The notes under the pieces are model-generated. The model was not told where the DNA came from and did no database searches. It saw only the letters and a program-made list of their open reading frames with translations. Shown here one piece after another: positions 8,740-17,492 of a DNA stretch of 64,000 nucleotides (position 1 is its first letter; every line of letters starts with the position of its first letter). The position numbers and the translations under genes are program-made. Where the stretch lies: contig NZ_VOHA01000004.1 of assembly GCF_007859315.1 (NCBI RefSeq), positions 186,001 to 250,000 on the forward strand. Reading direction: 5' to 3'. The DNA comes from Reyranella sp. CPCC 100927. Lineage in GTDB: Bacteria > Pseudomonadota > Alphaproteobacteria > Reyranellales > Reyranellaceae.

Positions 8740-8905
8740 GCGCGTGCTCGTCCCGCAAGGAAGGCGCCAGTATGGGACGGCGATGATCCACGGTCCAGGG
8801 CCAGCGGCACGCAGCTATTGAGTACCAGGCGTTCGTACGAGACAGTGCCGCAACGCATGAGAGGATCGGTGCGCTCGCCACGGCCCTGACGTTCGCAATG
8901 CTTCG

Positions 8906-9226
8906 ATGACGGATACGGAACGACTGAAACGCGATGCCGAGGCCGCGCATCGCGCGGGCGAGGCTGCGGCGCGCGTTTATGACCGCGGCGCCTGGATCAA
9001 GCTGGCCATCCACTTCTTTGTCGTACCCTTCATTGTCGTCGTGTTCCGGCACCACCTGGCGCCGTGGAGCTATTGGGTTCTCGGTGCCCTCTATGTCCTG
9101 GTTGCCTGCGGGCTGCTCTATCTCGATCAGAAGGCGCGCACGGTACGCGATCTTGCCTTGGCGGCAGCCGAGCGGGCGCAACGTGACTACGATCAGGCGA
9201 GCAAACAGGCCTCAGGATCGGCGTGA
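8906..9226 (+). CDS. Small protein with two membrane helices
   Basis: A 106-residue protein of unknown function. A charged amphipathic N-terminus (residues 1-30) is followed by two hydrophobic helices at about 31-50 (IKLAIHFFVVPFIVVVF) and 55-75 (WVLGALYVLVACGLLYL). A charged, Ala-rich helical tail follows (ERAQRDYDQAS). Both ends would be cytoplasmic in a hairpin topology. It is divergent from the desaturase operon and convergent with the next gene. No family recognised. Confidence 0.65.
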   Translation: MTDTERLKRDAEAAHRAGEAAARVYDRGAWIKLAIHFFVVPFIVVVFRHHLAPWSYWVLGALYVLVACGLLYLDQKARTVRDLALAAAERAQRDYDQASKQASGSA

Positions 9227-9237
9227 GCGCCGGCTGA

Positions 9238-9774
9238 TCACGACGGTTCGCCCTCCACGACGATCCAGGCGTCAGGAATGCGCGTGTTCTCGCTCGCCGC
9301 GAAGGCGCCGGGTGCGAAATCGCGCAGGCTCTCGATCAGCGCAATGACGCGGGCGCGGGAGTCCCAGAAATCCATCGTCTCGGAATCGGCCAGTGGTCCC
9401 GTCAAGTTGAGGCAGCCCACGCTCGACAGGTACAACGTCGGTGGACGGGCGGGGTGAATGAGGATGTCGTAGCGTTGCCCGGTGCCTTCCAACCGGATTC
9501 CCGGCATGGGAGAAGAGCCCGGAGGCTGCAGATCCGTTGCGTATCCGATGGACTGGTACACGTCGCCGAAGTGCGTATGGAGCGGGTATCCGCCGGCCTC
9601 GATCCTCTTGCCGTTGTCCGCCTGCTGGTTGTCGCCGGGACCCAGGCACTCGCACACCCAACCCGACAAGCCGGCGACGTCGTTTCCGTCCAGGAAGGTC
9701 TGGTACGTACCGTATGTTCGCGACTGAGCACCGCTGCGCTGGACGCGCTGTGCCTGCGGACGAGCAATTCCCAT
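9238..9774 (-). CDS. Hypothetical protein with IHPA...SVGCLNL core
   Basis: A 178-residue protein without signal peptide. The middle reads YDILIHPARPPTLYLSSVGCLNLTGPL, shown here only as motifs: an ILIHPA strand followed about 12 residues later by SSVGCLNL. This spacing of His and Ser-x-Gly-Cys recalls the L,D-transpeptidase core (HGT...SxGC) and the phage/secretion-associated DUF5675 fold, but the family cannot be settled by eye. AGGGA precedes the ATG. Convergent with the small membrane protein; no operon partner. Confidence 0.6.
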   Translation of the reverse strand: MGIARPQAQRVQRSGAQSRTYGTYQTFLDGNDVAGLSGWVCECLGPGDNQQADNGKRIEAGGYPLHTHFGDVYQSIGYATDLQPPGSSPMPGIRLEGTGQRYDILIHPARPPTLYLSSVGCLNLTGPLADSETMDFWDSRARVIALIESLRDFAPGAFAASENTRIPDAWIVVEGEPS

Positions 9775-9903
9775 CCATTCCCTGAAATCGGCATGACGCT
9801 CCTTTGATCGTGCGGATGCCAGCGTAGCTCATATTTTACGCGGGGCTACACGGGGAAACGGAAGGCGGCCTCGACTCGGTATCTCACCTCCGTCACACAG
9901 ATA

Positions 9904-10773
9904 CTATGCACCACGTCTTCTAGCTGCTGCCGCGTGCGACATGAGGAAGGTTGCCAACGCTTCTACGATTTCCAGTAGTGAACCCGGCTTCATCGCGATG
10001 GCCTCGACAAATGAGGTCCATTGCTTTCGCTTCGCCGGATCCTCGGCGAAGTCGCGTGTCAGCGCGTCAGGTAAATCGGTTGGGATAGTCGTCTTGCGAC
10101 GAGCAAAAGTTGCGGCGATAGCCTGGGCCAGTCGGTCCGAGTCGAACTCATATGAGCGCGACAGCATCCATATGTCGTAGAAATCTTTCATACGGCTGTT
10201 GTCGCGGCCGAGCATGACCATCGCCTGAAACTTTTCGGCTATGACTGTCTCTCGCGGGTAGGCGCGCAAACGCGGGGCCGGCAGGTCGAGCAGCACGGGC
10301 AGTTTCAGGTCGGCTATGCCGGGTTCAGTGGCGTCGCCAAAGCCAATGTCGATGACAACCTTGCTTCGCGCGCCGCCTATGCTGGCGATTGTTGTAATGC
10401 GAAGACCACCATATTCCAGTTCCTCGCGGATGCGATCAACCGCGAGCCTCTCAACGTCGAACACGACACCATCGTTGTTTTCGATGGCACAGATTTCCTG
10501 GAAAGCACGCAGCGCCGCCTCGGGATCGGAGTCGCCAAAGCCGAGGAAGTCGATATCGCGCGTCGGTCGAAAGGGCGTGTCAAACCACGCGGCCATCAAG
10601 GTGGCACCCTTGAGGATGAATCGCTCGCGATAGGAGGTTGTGCTGAGGCGAAACAGCAGCCGCTCCAGGGCATAACGCGTAAGAATCAGGTCAAAGGGCT
10701 GGTTGCGCTCTGTCGCAATTTTCAAGAGGCGTGCCCGTACCGACGCACCCATATCGCGGGGAGGTTCACGCAT
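9904..10773 (-). CDS. abiEii: AbiEii-type nucleotidyltransferase toxin
   Basis: A 289-residue nucleotidyltransferase of the AbiEii/MenT toxin family (type IV or II toxin-antitoxin and phage abortive infection). Motif I is FILKGATLMAAW with the metal-binding RPTRDIDFLG (DxD) about 15 residues later. Further conserved parts are the lysine in ETVIAEKFQAMV and the DFYDIWML block near residue 195. It would transfer a nucleotide to a cellular target, often tRNA. The gene overlaps the end of the AbiEi antitoxin gene by eight bases, as expected for the pair. GC content is lower than in flanking genes, in line with horizontal gain. Confidence 0.92.
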   Translation of the reverse strand: MREPPRDMGASVRARLLKIATERNQPFDLILTRYALERLLFRLSTTSYRERFILKGATLMAAWFDTPFRPTRDIDFLGFGDSDPEAALRAFQEICAIENNDGVVFDVERLAVDRIREELEYGGLRITTIASIGGARSKVVIDIGFGDATEPGIADLKLPVLLDLPAPRLRAYPRETVIAEKFQAMVMLGRDNSRMKDFYDIWMLSRSYEFDSDRLAQAIAATFARRKTTIPTDLPDALTRDFAEDPAKRKQWTSFVEAIAMKPGSLLEIVEALATFLMSHAAAARRRGA

Positions 10774-11398
10774 TGGCGGTCATCGCCTGCAGGTAGGGTT
10801 GGACAACCCTCCAGACACCCGCGTCCGTGGCAAATCTGGCGATTTCCGATGGCGTGGCCTTGCGCTGCCTCAGCGCAGCCCCGAGACCTTCAAGTGCAAG
10901 ATTGAGGCCTGGGCTCCGCTGATAACGCCTTCCCGCGCTGGCGCGATACCGGAACATGTCCACGACGGTCTTGGCCGGATTGTAGACCCGTACCGTAACG
11001 CTTTCGATGCTGTGCGCCTCAACGCCTGCTCTGAGGACCTTATCGCCGAAGCGCACGAACTGTATCGGTGGATGTGTCGTGTTTGGCCGGCGGTCCTTGG
11101 GACCAATCGCCATCCATACCCGCGACGGGATCGTATCTGTGAGGTCGTGGAAAGCGAGCGCGGAGACGAGACAGATTGTGCCTATGGGCACGAGTTTACT
11201 GGCTTCCGCAAGCGAGTGGTTGGCATCAAGGGGAGCGTCGGGCAGCTGATAAAGGCCACGCCCAAGCTGAAGGACAAGGCCGTTCTCTTTCATGCGCGAA
11301 ATCGTGGCCGCGGTTATCCCGACGCGGGTGAACTCGGAAAGGCGCGCCATACCTTGCCGCCGCAGCAGAGAGAGAGCTTGGTCCTGTTGAGAAGCCAT
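10766..11398 (-). CDS. abiEi: AbiEi-family antitoxin / transcriptional regulator
   Basis: A 210-residue antitoxin: N-terminal winged helix (about residues 5-60, LLRRQGMARLSEFTRVGITAAT with ISRMKENGLVLQLGRGLYQL) and a C-terminal antitoxin domain containing the YNPAKTVVDMFRYR block. AbiEi proteins bind inverted repeats in their own promoter and repress the operon; a striking 22-base inverted repeat lies nine bases upstream of this start codon. First gene of the abiE operon, with the toxin downstream. Confidence 0.9.
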   Translation of the reverse strand: MASQQDQALSLLRRQGMARLSEFTRVGITAATISRMKENGLVLQLGRGLYQLPDAPLDANHSLAEASKLVPIGTICLVSALAFHDLTDTIPSRVWMAIGPKDRRPNTTHPPIQFVRFGDKVLRAGVEAHSIESVTVRVYNPAKTVVDMFRYRASAGRRYQRSPGLNLALEGLGAALRQRKATPSEIARFATDAGVWRVVQPYLQAMTANA

Positions 11399-11406
11399 CC
11401 CATAGA

Positions 11407-11457
11407 ATGATATGAAACGTCGGATATAGCAAGATTATATCCGACGTTTCGTATCAT
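11407..11457. promoter_or_regulatory. Large inverted repeat, probable AbiEi operator
   Basis: Two 22-base arms (11407-11428 and 11436-11457) with a single mismatch, separated by seven bases, all AT-richer than the flanks (core AACGTCGGATATA). It sits directly upstream of abiEi. AbiEi family antitoxins are known to repress through inverted repeats, so an operator is the natural reading. Because the P450 gene ends upstream on the same strand, the element could also stop or attenuate readthrough. Confidence 0.85.
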
Positions 11458-11507
11458 CGAGTCATTCCCCGAAAGCGCAGCCTGTCGTAGCTGCGCAGCG
11501 GAGGGTG

Positions 11508-12728
11508 TCAGGCGTTGCCCAGTTCCACCGGCAGGGCCTCCAGGCCGCGCAGCGTGAAGGTGGGTCGCCGGGTCGGCGTGCCAGCCAGCGCCACATGCGG
11601 GAAACGAGCGAGCAGGGCGTGCAGGGCCACGTGACCTTCGACGCGCGCCAGGGTGGCGCCCAGGCAGTGATGGATGCCGCCGCCGAAGGCGACGTGGCGC
11701 CGTGCGTCGCGGGTGACGTCGAGCCGGTGCGGATCGGCGAACACCGCGGGGTCGCGGTTGGCGGCGCCCAGCACCATCATGATCTCGTCGCCGGCCCGCA
11801 CGGGGTGGCCCAGCAGGTCGAGGTCTTCGGTGGCAATTCGCTGGGTCATCTGCACCGGGCCGTCGAAGCGCAGCAGTTCATCGATGGCATTGGCGATCAG
11901 ATCAGGGCTGCGTCGCAGCAGCGCCAACTGGTCGGGCGCGCGCAGCAGGGCCAGCACGCCGTTGCCGATCAGGTTCACCGTGGTCTCGTGGCCGGCGATC
12001 AGCAGCAGCAGGGCGAGGTCGACGACCTCCTGCGGCGCGATGCGATCGCCATCCGCTTCGACCGCGACCAGGGCGGAGAGCAGGTCGTCGCCCGGCTGGC
12101 GGCGACGCAGCGCCAGCAGGTCCTCCAGGTACGCCATCAGCGCCCGCTCGGCCTCGGCGATGGCGGCATCGATCGCGGTCGAGCGCAGCACCGAAGGATC
12201 GAGCGAGCGTGCCACGCCGCGTGACCACGCCGTGAAGGCCGCCTGGTCGGCCGCTGGCACGCCCAGAAGGGCCGAGATCACCTGCACCGGCAGCGGATAG
12301 GCAAAAGCCTCGATCAGGTCGACCGGCGTGCCCGGTTCTCGTGCGGCGATGGCGTCCAGCAGGCGGGCGGCGATCGCTTCCGACGTCGGCCGCAGGTCCG
12401 CGATGCGCTTGGGCGTGAAGGCGCGCGCGACCAGGCCGCGCAGGCGCGTGTGATCGGGTGGATCCATGAACAGCAGACTGCGCGACTCCCAGGTCGGCTC
12501 GTCCTGCTTGGCCGCTTCGGTCGTGGCCCGTGTCTCGTTGGAGGAGAGCTTGGGGTGGCGCAGCAGGGTGGTGACGTCGCCGTGCCCCAGCGCGAACCAG
12601 ATCGTGTCGGCCATGCGCAGCAGCCGGCCGCGGCCGCGATAGGTCTCGTAGAGGGGATACGGATCCTCGCGGAAGCCCGGCGACATGGCGGCCAGGAAGA
12701 ACCGCTCGGCCTGGGTTGCCTCGGCCAT
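11508..12728 (-). CDS. Cytochrome P450
   Basis: A 406-residue soluble bacterial P450 (CYP). Visible: the I-helix oxygen-binding stretch LLLIAGHETTVNLIGNG, the K-helix ExxR within AIDELLRFDGPVQ, and the haem-binding loop FGGGIHHCLGATLARVEG with the cysteine ligand near residue 350. I place the start at the ATG before AEATQAERFF because the intergenic operator and the divergent tetR start lie immediately upstream. Substrate unknown; a ferredoxin partner is not encoded nearby. Probably repressed by the adjacent TetR protein. Confidence 0.93.
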   Translation of the reverse strand: MAEATQAERFFLAAMSPGFREDPYPLYETYRGRGRLLRMADTIWFALGHGDVTTLLRHPKLSSNETRATTEAAKQDEPTWESRSLLFMDPPDHTRLRGLVARAFTPKRIADLRPTSEAIAARLLDAIAAREPGTPVDLIEAFAYPLPVQVISALLGVPAADQAAFTAWSRGVARSLDPSVLRSTAIDAAIAEAERALMAYLEDLLALRRRQPGDDLLSALVAVEADGDRIAPQEVVDLALLLLIAGHETTVNLIGNGVLALLRAPDQLALLRRSPDLIANAIDELLRFDGPVQMTQRIATEDLDLLGHPVRAGDEIMMVLGAANRDPAVFADPHRLDVTRDARRHVAFGGGIHHCLGATLARVEGHVALHALLARFPHVALAGTPTRRPTFTLRGLEALPVELGNA

Positions 12729-12745
12729 GGGATGTCCAATCCGTG

Positions 12746-12773
12746 CAGTTCGATACATTGTTGTATCGAATTG
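12746..12773. promoter_or_regulatory. Palindromic operator between P450 and tetR
   Basis: TTCGATACA (12749-12757) and TGTATCGAA (12762-12770) form a perfect 9-base inverted repeat around TTGT, extending to 12-base arms with one mismatch. It lies in the 68-base divergent intergenic region and is AT-rich. The likely ligand is the adjacent TetR repressor, controlling both genes. Confidence 0.8.
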
Positions 12774-12796
12774 ATTCGTGCTATGTCCGGGCCACG

Positions 12797-13417
12797 ATGT
12801 CAAGAGTACGCATCCGTCCGACCCGTGACGAAACCCGACAGAGGCTGTTCGAGGCCGCCGCCCAGGTCTTCGAGGAACGCGGCATCGGCGCCGCCAGTAT
12901 CGACGCCATTGCGGCCGCCGCCGGCTTCACGCGCGGCGCGTTCTATTCGAACTTCGACAGCAAGGACGAGCTGATCATCGCCATGCTGGAGGACCACGTG
13001 GAGAGGTCCTTGCAACACCACCGCGACCTGCTGGCGCGCTACAGCAATGCCGCCGATTACATCGCCGCCCTGCGGTCCTCCGAGCGCAGCCGCCAGGATC
13101 CGCTGGGCCGCGCGCCGCTGTTGCACATGGAGCTGATCCTGTTCGCCGCCCGCGCCGAGCAGCGTCGGCCGGAGCTGGCCAAGCGCCTGCGTGCCCGCCG
13201 CGCGCTGGTCAGCGAGATCGTCGCCACCACCACGCGCGCGGCCGGCCGCAACATCGACGCCGCCTGGGCGGGCGCCCTGTTGCTGGCGCTGGAGGACGGC
13301 TTCCGCCTGCATCGCCTGATCGATCCGGACACGACACCCGCCGACAGTTTCCTGCGTGCCGTCAGCGAGCTGCAGCGCCTGGTGGGCCGTGACAAGACGG
13401 AAACGATCGACCCGTGA
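12797..13417 (+). CDS. TetR/AcrR family transcriptional regulator
   Basis: A 206-residue repressor. The N-terminal helix-turn-helix is typical: TRQRLFEAAAQVFEERG followed by ASIDAIAAAAGFTRGAFYSNFDSKDELI. The C-terminal ligand-binding domain (residues 60-200) has the usual helical composition. The ATG chosen is preceded by the divergent operator; reading from 12716 would run through the operator and into the P450 coding region. Presumed regulator of the divergent P450 and of itself, released by an unknown small ligand. Confidence 0.92.
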   Translation: MSRVRIRPTRDETRQRLFEAAAQVFEERGIGAASIDAIAAAAGFTRGAFYSNFDSKDELIIAMLEDHVERSLQHHRDLLARYSNAADYIAALRSSERSRQDPLGRAPLLHMELILFAARAEQRRPELAKRLRARRALVSEIVATTTRAAGRNIDAAWAGALLLALEDGFRLHRLIDPDTTPADSFLRAVSELQRLVGRDKTETIDP

Positions 13418-13531
13418 TGACACGCTGGCGCCGCATGGGGCTGGTGCTGGCGGCCCGGCCACGTGAGCGTGCGCCGGCTGTTCGACTGGCCCCTGCCGCC
13501 GTAGACGATAAGACGTGGTGCTGCTGGTGAA

Positions 13532-13612
13532 GGCTGGGACCGCGCCGCTCCAGCGGCGCCCCGGCGTGAAGCGCCGGCCTATGAGCGTCGCTGGAGCGAC
13601 GCGGTCCCAGCC
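13532..13612. repeat. Nested palindrome (family B, copy 2), probable bidirectional terminator
   Basis: Outer arms of 28 bases (13532-13559 and 13585-13612) begin with GGCTGGGACCGCG and are inverted copies. Each arm itself holds a short palindrome (GCGCCGCTCCAGCGGCGC on the left, GCGTCGCTGGAGCGACGC on the right). The two differences between arms are symmetric within those small palindromes. A further hairpin (CGGCG..CGCCGG) lies in the loop. It sits between the convergent ends of tetR and the histidine kinase. Confidence 0.75.
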
Positions 13613-13651
13613 GTCATTAGCCAAGCTCGCAACTGACCGGAAGATGTGTCC

Positions 13652-15013
13652 TCACGGTCCGGCCGTCGTGCCGCTCAAGGTCAGCCGGAACGTTGCGCCG
13701 CCGCCGGGTGTATCCTCCACCGTGACCGTGCCGCCGTGCGCGGCGGCGGCTTCCTTGACGATGGTGAGGCCCAGGCCGGCACCCGGGTGATGCTCATCGC
13801 GGCGCCAGAACGGCTCGAACACCCGGTCGCGCTCGGCGGCCGCGATGCCGGTGCCATGGTCGATGACCAGGATCTCGGCCGGCGCGCGCGCCACGACCTC
13901 GACCGTGCCGCCTTGCGGCTCGGCGCGCACGGCGTTCTGCACCAGGTTGGTGATCGCGCTTTCCACGGCGCGGGTGTTGCCGCGGATCGGCAGGTGCTCG
14001 GCTTCCGGCGTCAGGGCGATGTCACGGCCCTGGGCGATGGCCAGCGGCGCGCAATCGGCGACCACCCCGCGGGCCACGGCGGTCAGGTCCAGCGACTCGT
14101 CGGGCAGCACGTGGCGGGTTTCCAGCCAGGCGACGAACAGCAGCTGGTCGACCAGGGTGCGCATGCGTTCAGCATCGCGGCGCAGGCCGCGGGCCACGGG
14201 CGATTCGGGCAGGCTGTCGATGCGGGCGGCCAGCACACCCAGCGGCGTGCGCAGCTCGTGCGCCGCCTCGGCGGCATAACGCTGCTGGCGGCTGAAGCCG
14301 TCGTCGAGACGGTCGAGCGCGGCATTGATCGAGCGGATGAACGGCAGCAGTTCCGACGGCACGCCCTTGCCGTCGGGCAGCCGGAAGTCGCGCGAGCGTA
14401 GGTCGATGCGGGCGGCATCACGCGCGGCATTGCGCAGCGGCCGCAGGGCCTGCGTCACCACCAGCGGCACGATCAGCGCCGCGCCCAGCAACACCAGGAC
14501 CATGACCCGTACCAGGTAGCTCGACATGTAGCCGACCAGCGCCGGCAGGTCGGCGCTCTGCAGGGTGTTGTCGGTGCTGACCACGACGATCGCGCCCCAT
14601 CGCGTATCTGCGACGCTCGCCGCCACCATGGCACCGGCGAGCGGGCCTTGCGTGAGCGAGAACGTGGCGTTGGCGAAGTCCGGGAAGCCGAGCGCTTCCA
14701 GCGCCGCGACCAGATCGGCAGATGATCCCTGCAGCGGTTGGCGGCCGAGCAGGGCGGCGATGCGCACCTTCGGACGCGCGGCACGGAAGTCGGCGAGCGC
14801 CGGTGTGTCGGTGATGGCGAGTCCGCCGTCGGGCTGCTTGGCCAGCGCATCGACCACCAGGTTCTGCAGATGGATCTGCGAGAAGGCGTACTCGTCGCCG
14901 GGCTGCTGCCAGTACAGCAGCGAGATCATCAGCGCGATGAGCGACAGGACCGATTGAATGATGATCAGCGGAAAGATCAGGCGTCCGACCAGTGAACTGC
15001 GCGGGCGGATCAT
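13652..15013 (-). CDS. Two-component sensor histidine kinase
   Basis: A 453-residue membrane sensor kinase of the QseC/TctE type. Transmembrane helix 1 is at about 10-32 (LIFPLIIIQSVLSLIALMISLLY, given as a segment) and helix 2 near 170-190; the periplasmic loop between them is the 2CSK_N-type sensor. A HAMP region follows, then the phosphoacceptor H in AAEAAHELRTPLGVLAARI. The ATPase has the N box AITNLVQNAVRA, G1 VIDHGTGIA and G2 GAGLGLTIVKEA. Its start overlaps the stop of the response regulator gene by four bases. Confidence 0.92.
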   Translation of the reverse strand: MIRPRSSLVGRLIFPLIIIQSVLSLIALMISLLYWQQPGDEYAFSQIHLQNLVVDALAKQPDGGLAITDTPALADFRAARPKVRIAALLGRQPLQGSSADLVAALEALGFPDFANATFSLTQGPLAGAMVAASVADTRWGAIVVVSTDNTLQSADLPALVGYMSSYLVRVMVLVLLGAALIVPLVVTQALRPLRNAARDAARIDLRSRDFRLPDGKGVPSELLPFIRSINAALDRLDDGFSRQQRYAAEAAHELRTPLGVLAARIDSLPESPVARGLRRDAERMRTLVDQLLFVAWLETRHVLPDESLDLTAVARGVVADCAPLAIAQGRDIALTPEAEHLPIRGNTRAVESAITNLVQNAVRAEPQGGTVEVVARAPAEILVIDHGTGIAAAERDRVFEPFWRRDEHHPGAGLGLTIVKEAAAAHGGTVTVEDTPGGGATFRLTLSGTTAGP

Positions 15014-15684
15014 GACGCCTTCAGCATATAGCCGACATTGCGGACGGGATGGATGGTGACGCCGGCGTTGCAGTCAGACAGTCGCTTGCGCAGGCGCGAG
15101 ATGTGGCTGTCGAGCGCCTTGGGCTGCACCTCGTCGTCCAGGCCGTAGACGGCAGCGACCAGCGCGTCGCGCTGCACCACGCGCTCGGCGCGGCGGACCA
15201 GCGCCTCCAGCGCCAGCAGTTCGCGACGCTTGAGCACCAGGGGCTGGCCATCGATCTCGACCTCGCGGCGCGCCATGTCAAAGCGCAGCCGGCCGCACTG
15301 CAGAGGTGCCGCGGGCTCGGCGCCGGGACGGCGCAGGGCAGCGCGGATGCGCGCCATCAATTCGTCGGCGAAATACGGCTTGGTCAGGTAGTCGTCGGCA
15401 CCGGCATCCAGGCCGCGCACCTTGTCGTCCAGCTGATCGAGCGCGGTGAGCATGATCACCGGCGCGCCCGGCTGGGTCGCCCGCACCATCGGCAGCAGTG
15501 ACAACCCATCGCCGTCGGGCAACCGGCGGTCGAGCAGCACCAGGGCATAGCGGGCCAGCTGCAGGGTCAGCCGCGCGGCATCGCACGAGCCGGCCTGATC
15601 GACGAGAAAGCCGTCCTTGGCAATGTTGCCAGCCACCAGCCGGGCCATCTCGGGTTCGTCTTCGACCAGGAGAATGCGTGTCAT
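15010..15684 (-). CDS. OmpR-family response regulator
   Basis: A 224-residue response regulator. The receiver domain (about 1-115) has acidic residues in LLVEDEPEMARL, the phosphoaspartate in ALVLLDRRLPDGDGL and the lysine in DYLTKPYFADEL. The C-terminal winged helix (130-222) has VLKRRELLALEALVRR and KALDSHISRLRKRL. The ATG before TRILLVED is used; the longer reading frame upstream overlaps the divergent methyltransferase region. Translationally coupled to the sensor kinase, with which it forms one operon. Likely target: transport or envelope genes, not visible here. Confidence 0.93.
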   Translation of the reverse strand: MTRILLVEDEPEMARLVAGNIAKDGFLVDQAGSCDAARLTLQLARYALVLLDRRLPDGDGLSLLPMVRATQPGAPVIMLTALDQLDDKVRGLDAGADDYLTKPYFADELMARIRAALRRPGAEPAAPLQCGRLRFDMARREVEIDGQPLVLKRRELLALEALVRRAERVVQRDALVAAVYGLDDEVQPKALDSHISRLRKRLSDCNAGVTIHPVRNVGYMLKAS

Positions 15685-15932
15685 AGGCCTGCCTGCTGGC
15701 GCCGCACCGATCCGCCGCGCGGCGCACCCTGGACATATCCAGGTTGCGCCAAGGTGTCCAACGGGTGGCGCGGACACCTTGCCGCAACCTTCAGGGGCAG
15801 GACGACGAGTCTTTGCGTCCGTGCGCCGCAGTGCCACGGCGCCGCGGGCACGTTCGAGCAACCTCGCCGCACCAGAGTGCCGCACCTCTGGTCCCGTCCG
15901 CGACGGGTCGCGCTCTGGGTGGAGTCGTCAGC

Positions 15933-16868
15933 GTGTCCGATGTTCTGATTGTTATGGTCGCCATCGCGGTAGCCGTGATCGCCGTCGCGGTAGTCCAGGC
16001 GGCGCGCATTGTCCGATTGGTCTTGAAAGCGCGACGCAAGACGCGCGGTATCGAGCGTGATCAGTTGTGGGAACGGATCTACGGCCTGGACTGGGGTGAC
16101 GTGACGACCAACAACTATGGCTTTGCCCCGGCAGAGGTGGATGGACCGGAGCAGTACCAGCTGCAGATGTACAGCGAGCTCTTCAAGCGGCTGCGCGCTC
16201 GCGGACGCCTGCGGGTGCATACCGACCTGCTGGAGGTGAGCTGCGGGCGTGGCGGTGGGCTCGCGCACCTGGTGCGTGGCTGGCCGGGATCGGTGCGCGC
16301 GGTCGGCCTGGATCACGCCGAAAATGCCGTGCGCGCCTGTCGCGCGGCGCACGGCGACATCGCCAACATCAGTTTCGTGTGCGACTCGGCGCTGTCGTTG
16401 CCGTTTGCCGATCGCTCCTTCGACGTGGTGGTCAATGTCGAGGCCTCGAACGACTACGGCGATTACGCGGCCTTCTTCCGCGAAGCGCATCGCGTGCTGC
16501 GGCCTGGCGGCGCATTCCTCTATTGCGACACGCGTCGCGCCAGGGACGTGCCGGGCACGACGCAGGCACTGCGCGATGCCGGCTTCGATGCGACGTTCAA
16601 CGATATCACCGATCATGTCATCGCGGCGTGCCGGCAGGACAGCGTGCGGCGCCGGCAGCTGATCCGCACCCGGGTGCCATGGCTGTACCGGATCCTGCTG
16701 CGTCGGGCTCTTGAGAACTATGCCGCCATCGAGGGCAGCCGCAAGTTCGCGAAGTTCCGCAGCCGCCATCGGGTTTATCTGATGACCTGCGCGATCAAGA
16801 CGCCGGCGCCACAGCCGGCGCTGCCGCCACGCGCCGATCAGCGACGGGTGGTCGAACTGCTGGCCTAG
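15933..16868 (+). CDS. Membrane-anchored SAM-dependent methyltransferase
   Basis: A 311-residue protein with an N-terminal membrane helix (about residues 5-27, LIVMVAIAVAVIAVAVV) and a class I methyltransferase domain resembling mycobacterial phthiotriol-type lipid methyltransferases. SAM motif I is LEVSCGRGGGLAHLVR, motif II VRAVGLDHAENAV, and the post-motif is FDVVVNVEASNDYG. The GTG start has GGTGGAG eight bases upstream. Location at the membrane and the family resemblance suggest a lipid or polyketide substrate; that is inference. It stands alone, followed by an acetyltransferase gene 28 bases downstream that could be cotranscribed. Confidence 0.8.
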   Translation: MSDVLIVMVAIAVAVIAVAVVQAARIVRLVLKARRKTRGIERDQLWERIYGLDWGDVTTNNYGFAPAEVDGPEQYQLQMYSELFKRLRARGRLRVHTDLLEVSCGRGGGLAHLVRGWPGSVRAVGLDHAENAVRACRAAHGDIANISFVCDSALSLPFADRSFDVVVNVEASNDYGDYAAFFREAHRVLRPGGAFLYCDTRRARDVPGTTQALRDAGFDATFNDITDHVIAACRQDSVRRRQLIRTRVPWLYRILLRRALENYAAIEGSRKFAKFRSRHRVYLMTCAIKTPAPQPALPPRADQRRVVELLA

Positions 16869-16896
16869 CCCGGCCGGATGGCGTAGGGCGTATCGG

Positions 16897-17370
16897 ATGG
16901 TAAACGATGTCGTCATTCGCTGCGCGCGCCCCGATGAGCGGCAGCTGCTGGAGGATCTGCAGCGGCGTGCCGCCCTGATGTGGGACGCCTATCGCGAATC
17001 GCTGCTGGCGCATCCCGACGCCATCGAGCTGCCGATCGAGCAGATCGCGACGGGGCGCGTTTTCGTGGCCGAACAACGGGGTGTCGTCCTGGGGTTCAGC
17101 GTCGTGCTGCCCGGGCCGGACGGCGAGTCGGAACTCGACGGGCTGTTCGTCGATCCCGGACACGGCCGGCAGGGCATCGGCCGCCTGCTGGTCCAGGCGG
17201 CAGAACGCCTGGCTGCGGCCGAAGGGGCGCGGGTGCTGTCGGTCATCGCGGCGCCGGAGGCGCAGGGGTTCTACAGTGCCTGCGGCTTTGAGCCGGCCGG
17301 CGAGCACAGCACCCGCTTCGGCCCCGCGCGCGTCATGCGCCGAGAGTTGGTGCGCACGGCGGACCTGTAA
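16897..17370 (+). CDS. GNAT family N-acetyltransferase
   Basis: A 157-residue GNAT domain. The acetyl-CoA binding motif A is present as LDGLFVDPGHGRQGIGRLLVQAAE (Q/RxxGxG/A signature RQGIGR), preceded by the beta strand GVVLGFSVVLPGP and followed by ARVLSVIAAPEAQGFYSACGF. The acceptor substrate cannot be predicted. Located just after the methyltransferase gene on the same strand. Confidence 0.9.
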   Translation: MVNDVVIRCARPDERQLLEDLQRRAALMWDAYRESLLAHPDAIELPIEQIATGRVFVAEQRGVVLGFSVVLPGPDGESELDGLFVDPGHGRQGIGRLLVQAAERLAAAEGARVLSVIAAPEAQGFYSACGFEPAGEHSTRFGPARVMRRELVRTADL

Positions 17371-17492
17371 TCACCGGATCCGGTAGGTTCTCGGCTTGCT
17401 TTCGCCCGTCCGGGGGCGGACTCTCGGCGTATCGAGCGCGGCGCCGTCATCCCGAGGGGACGAGACGATGGCGGCGCCAGGGGGATCCTGGG

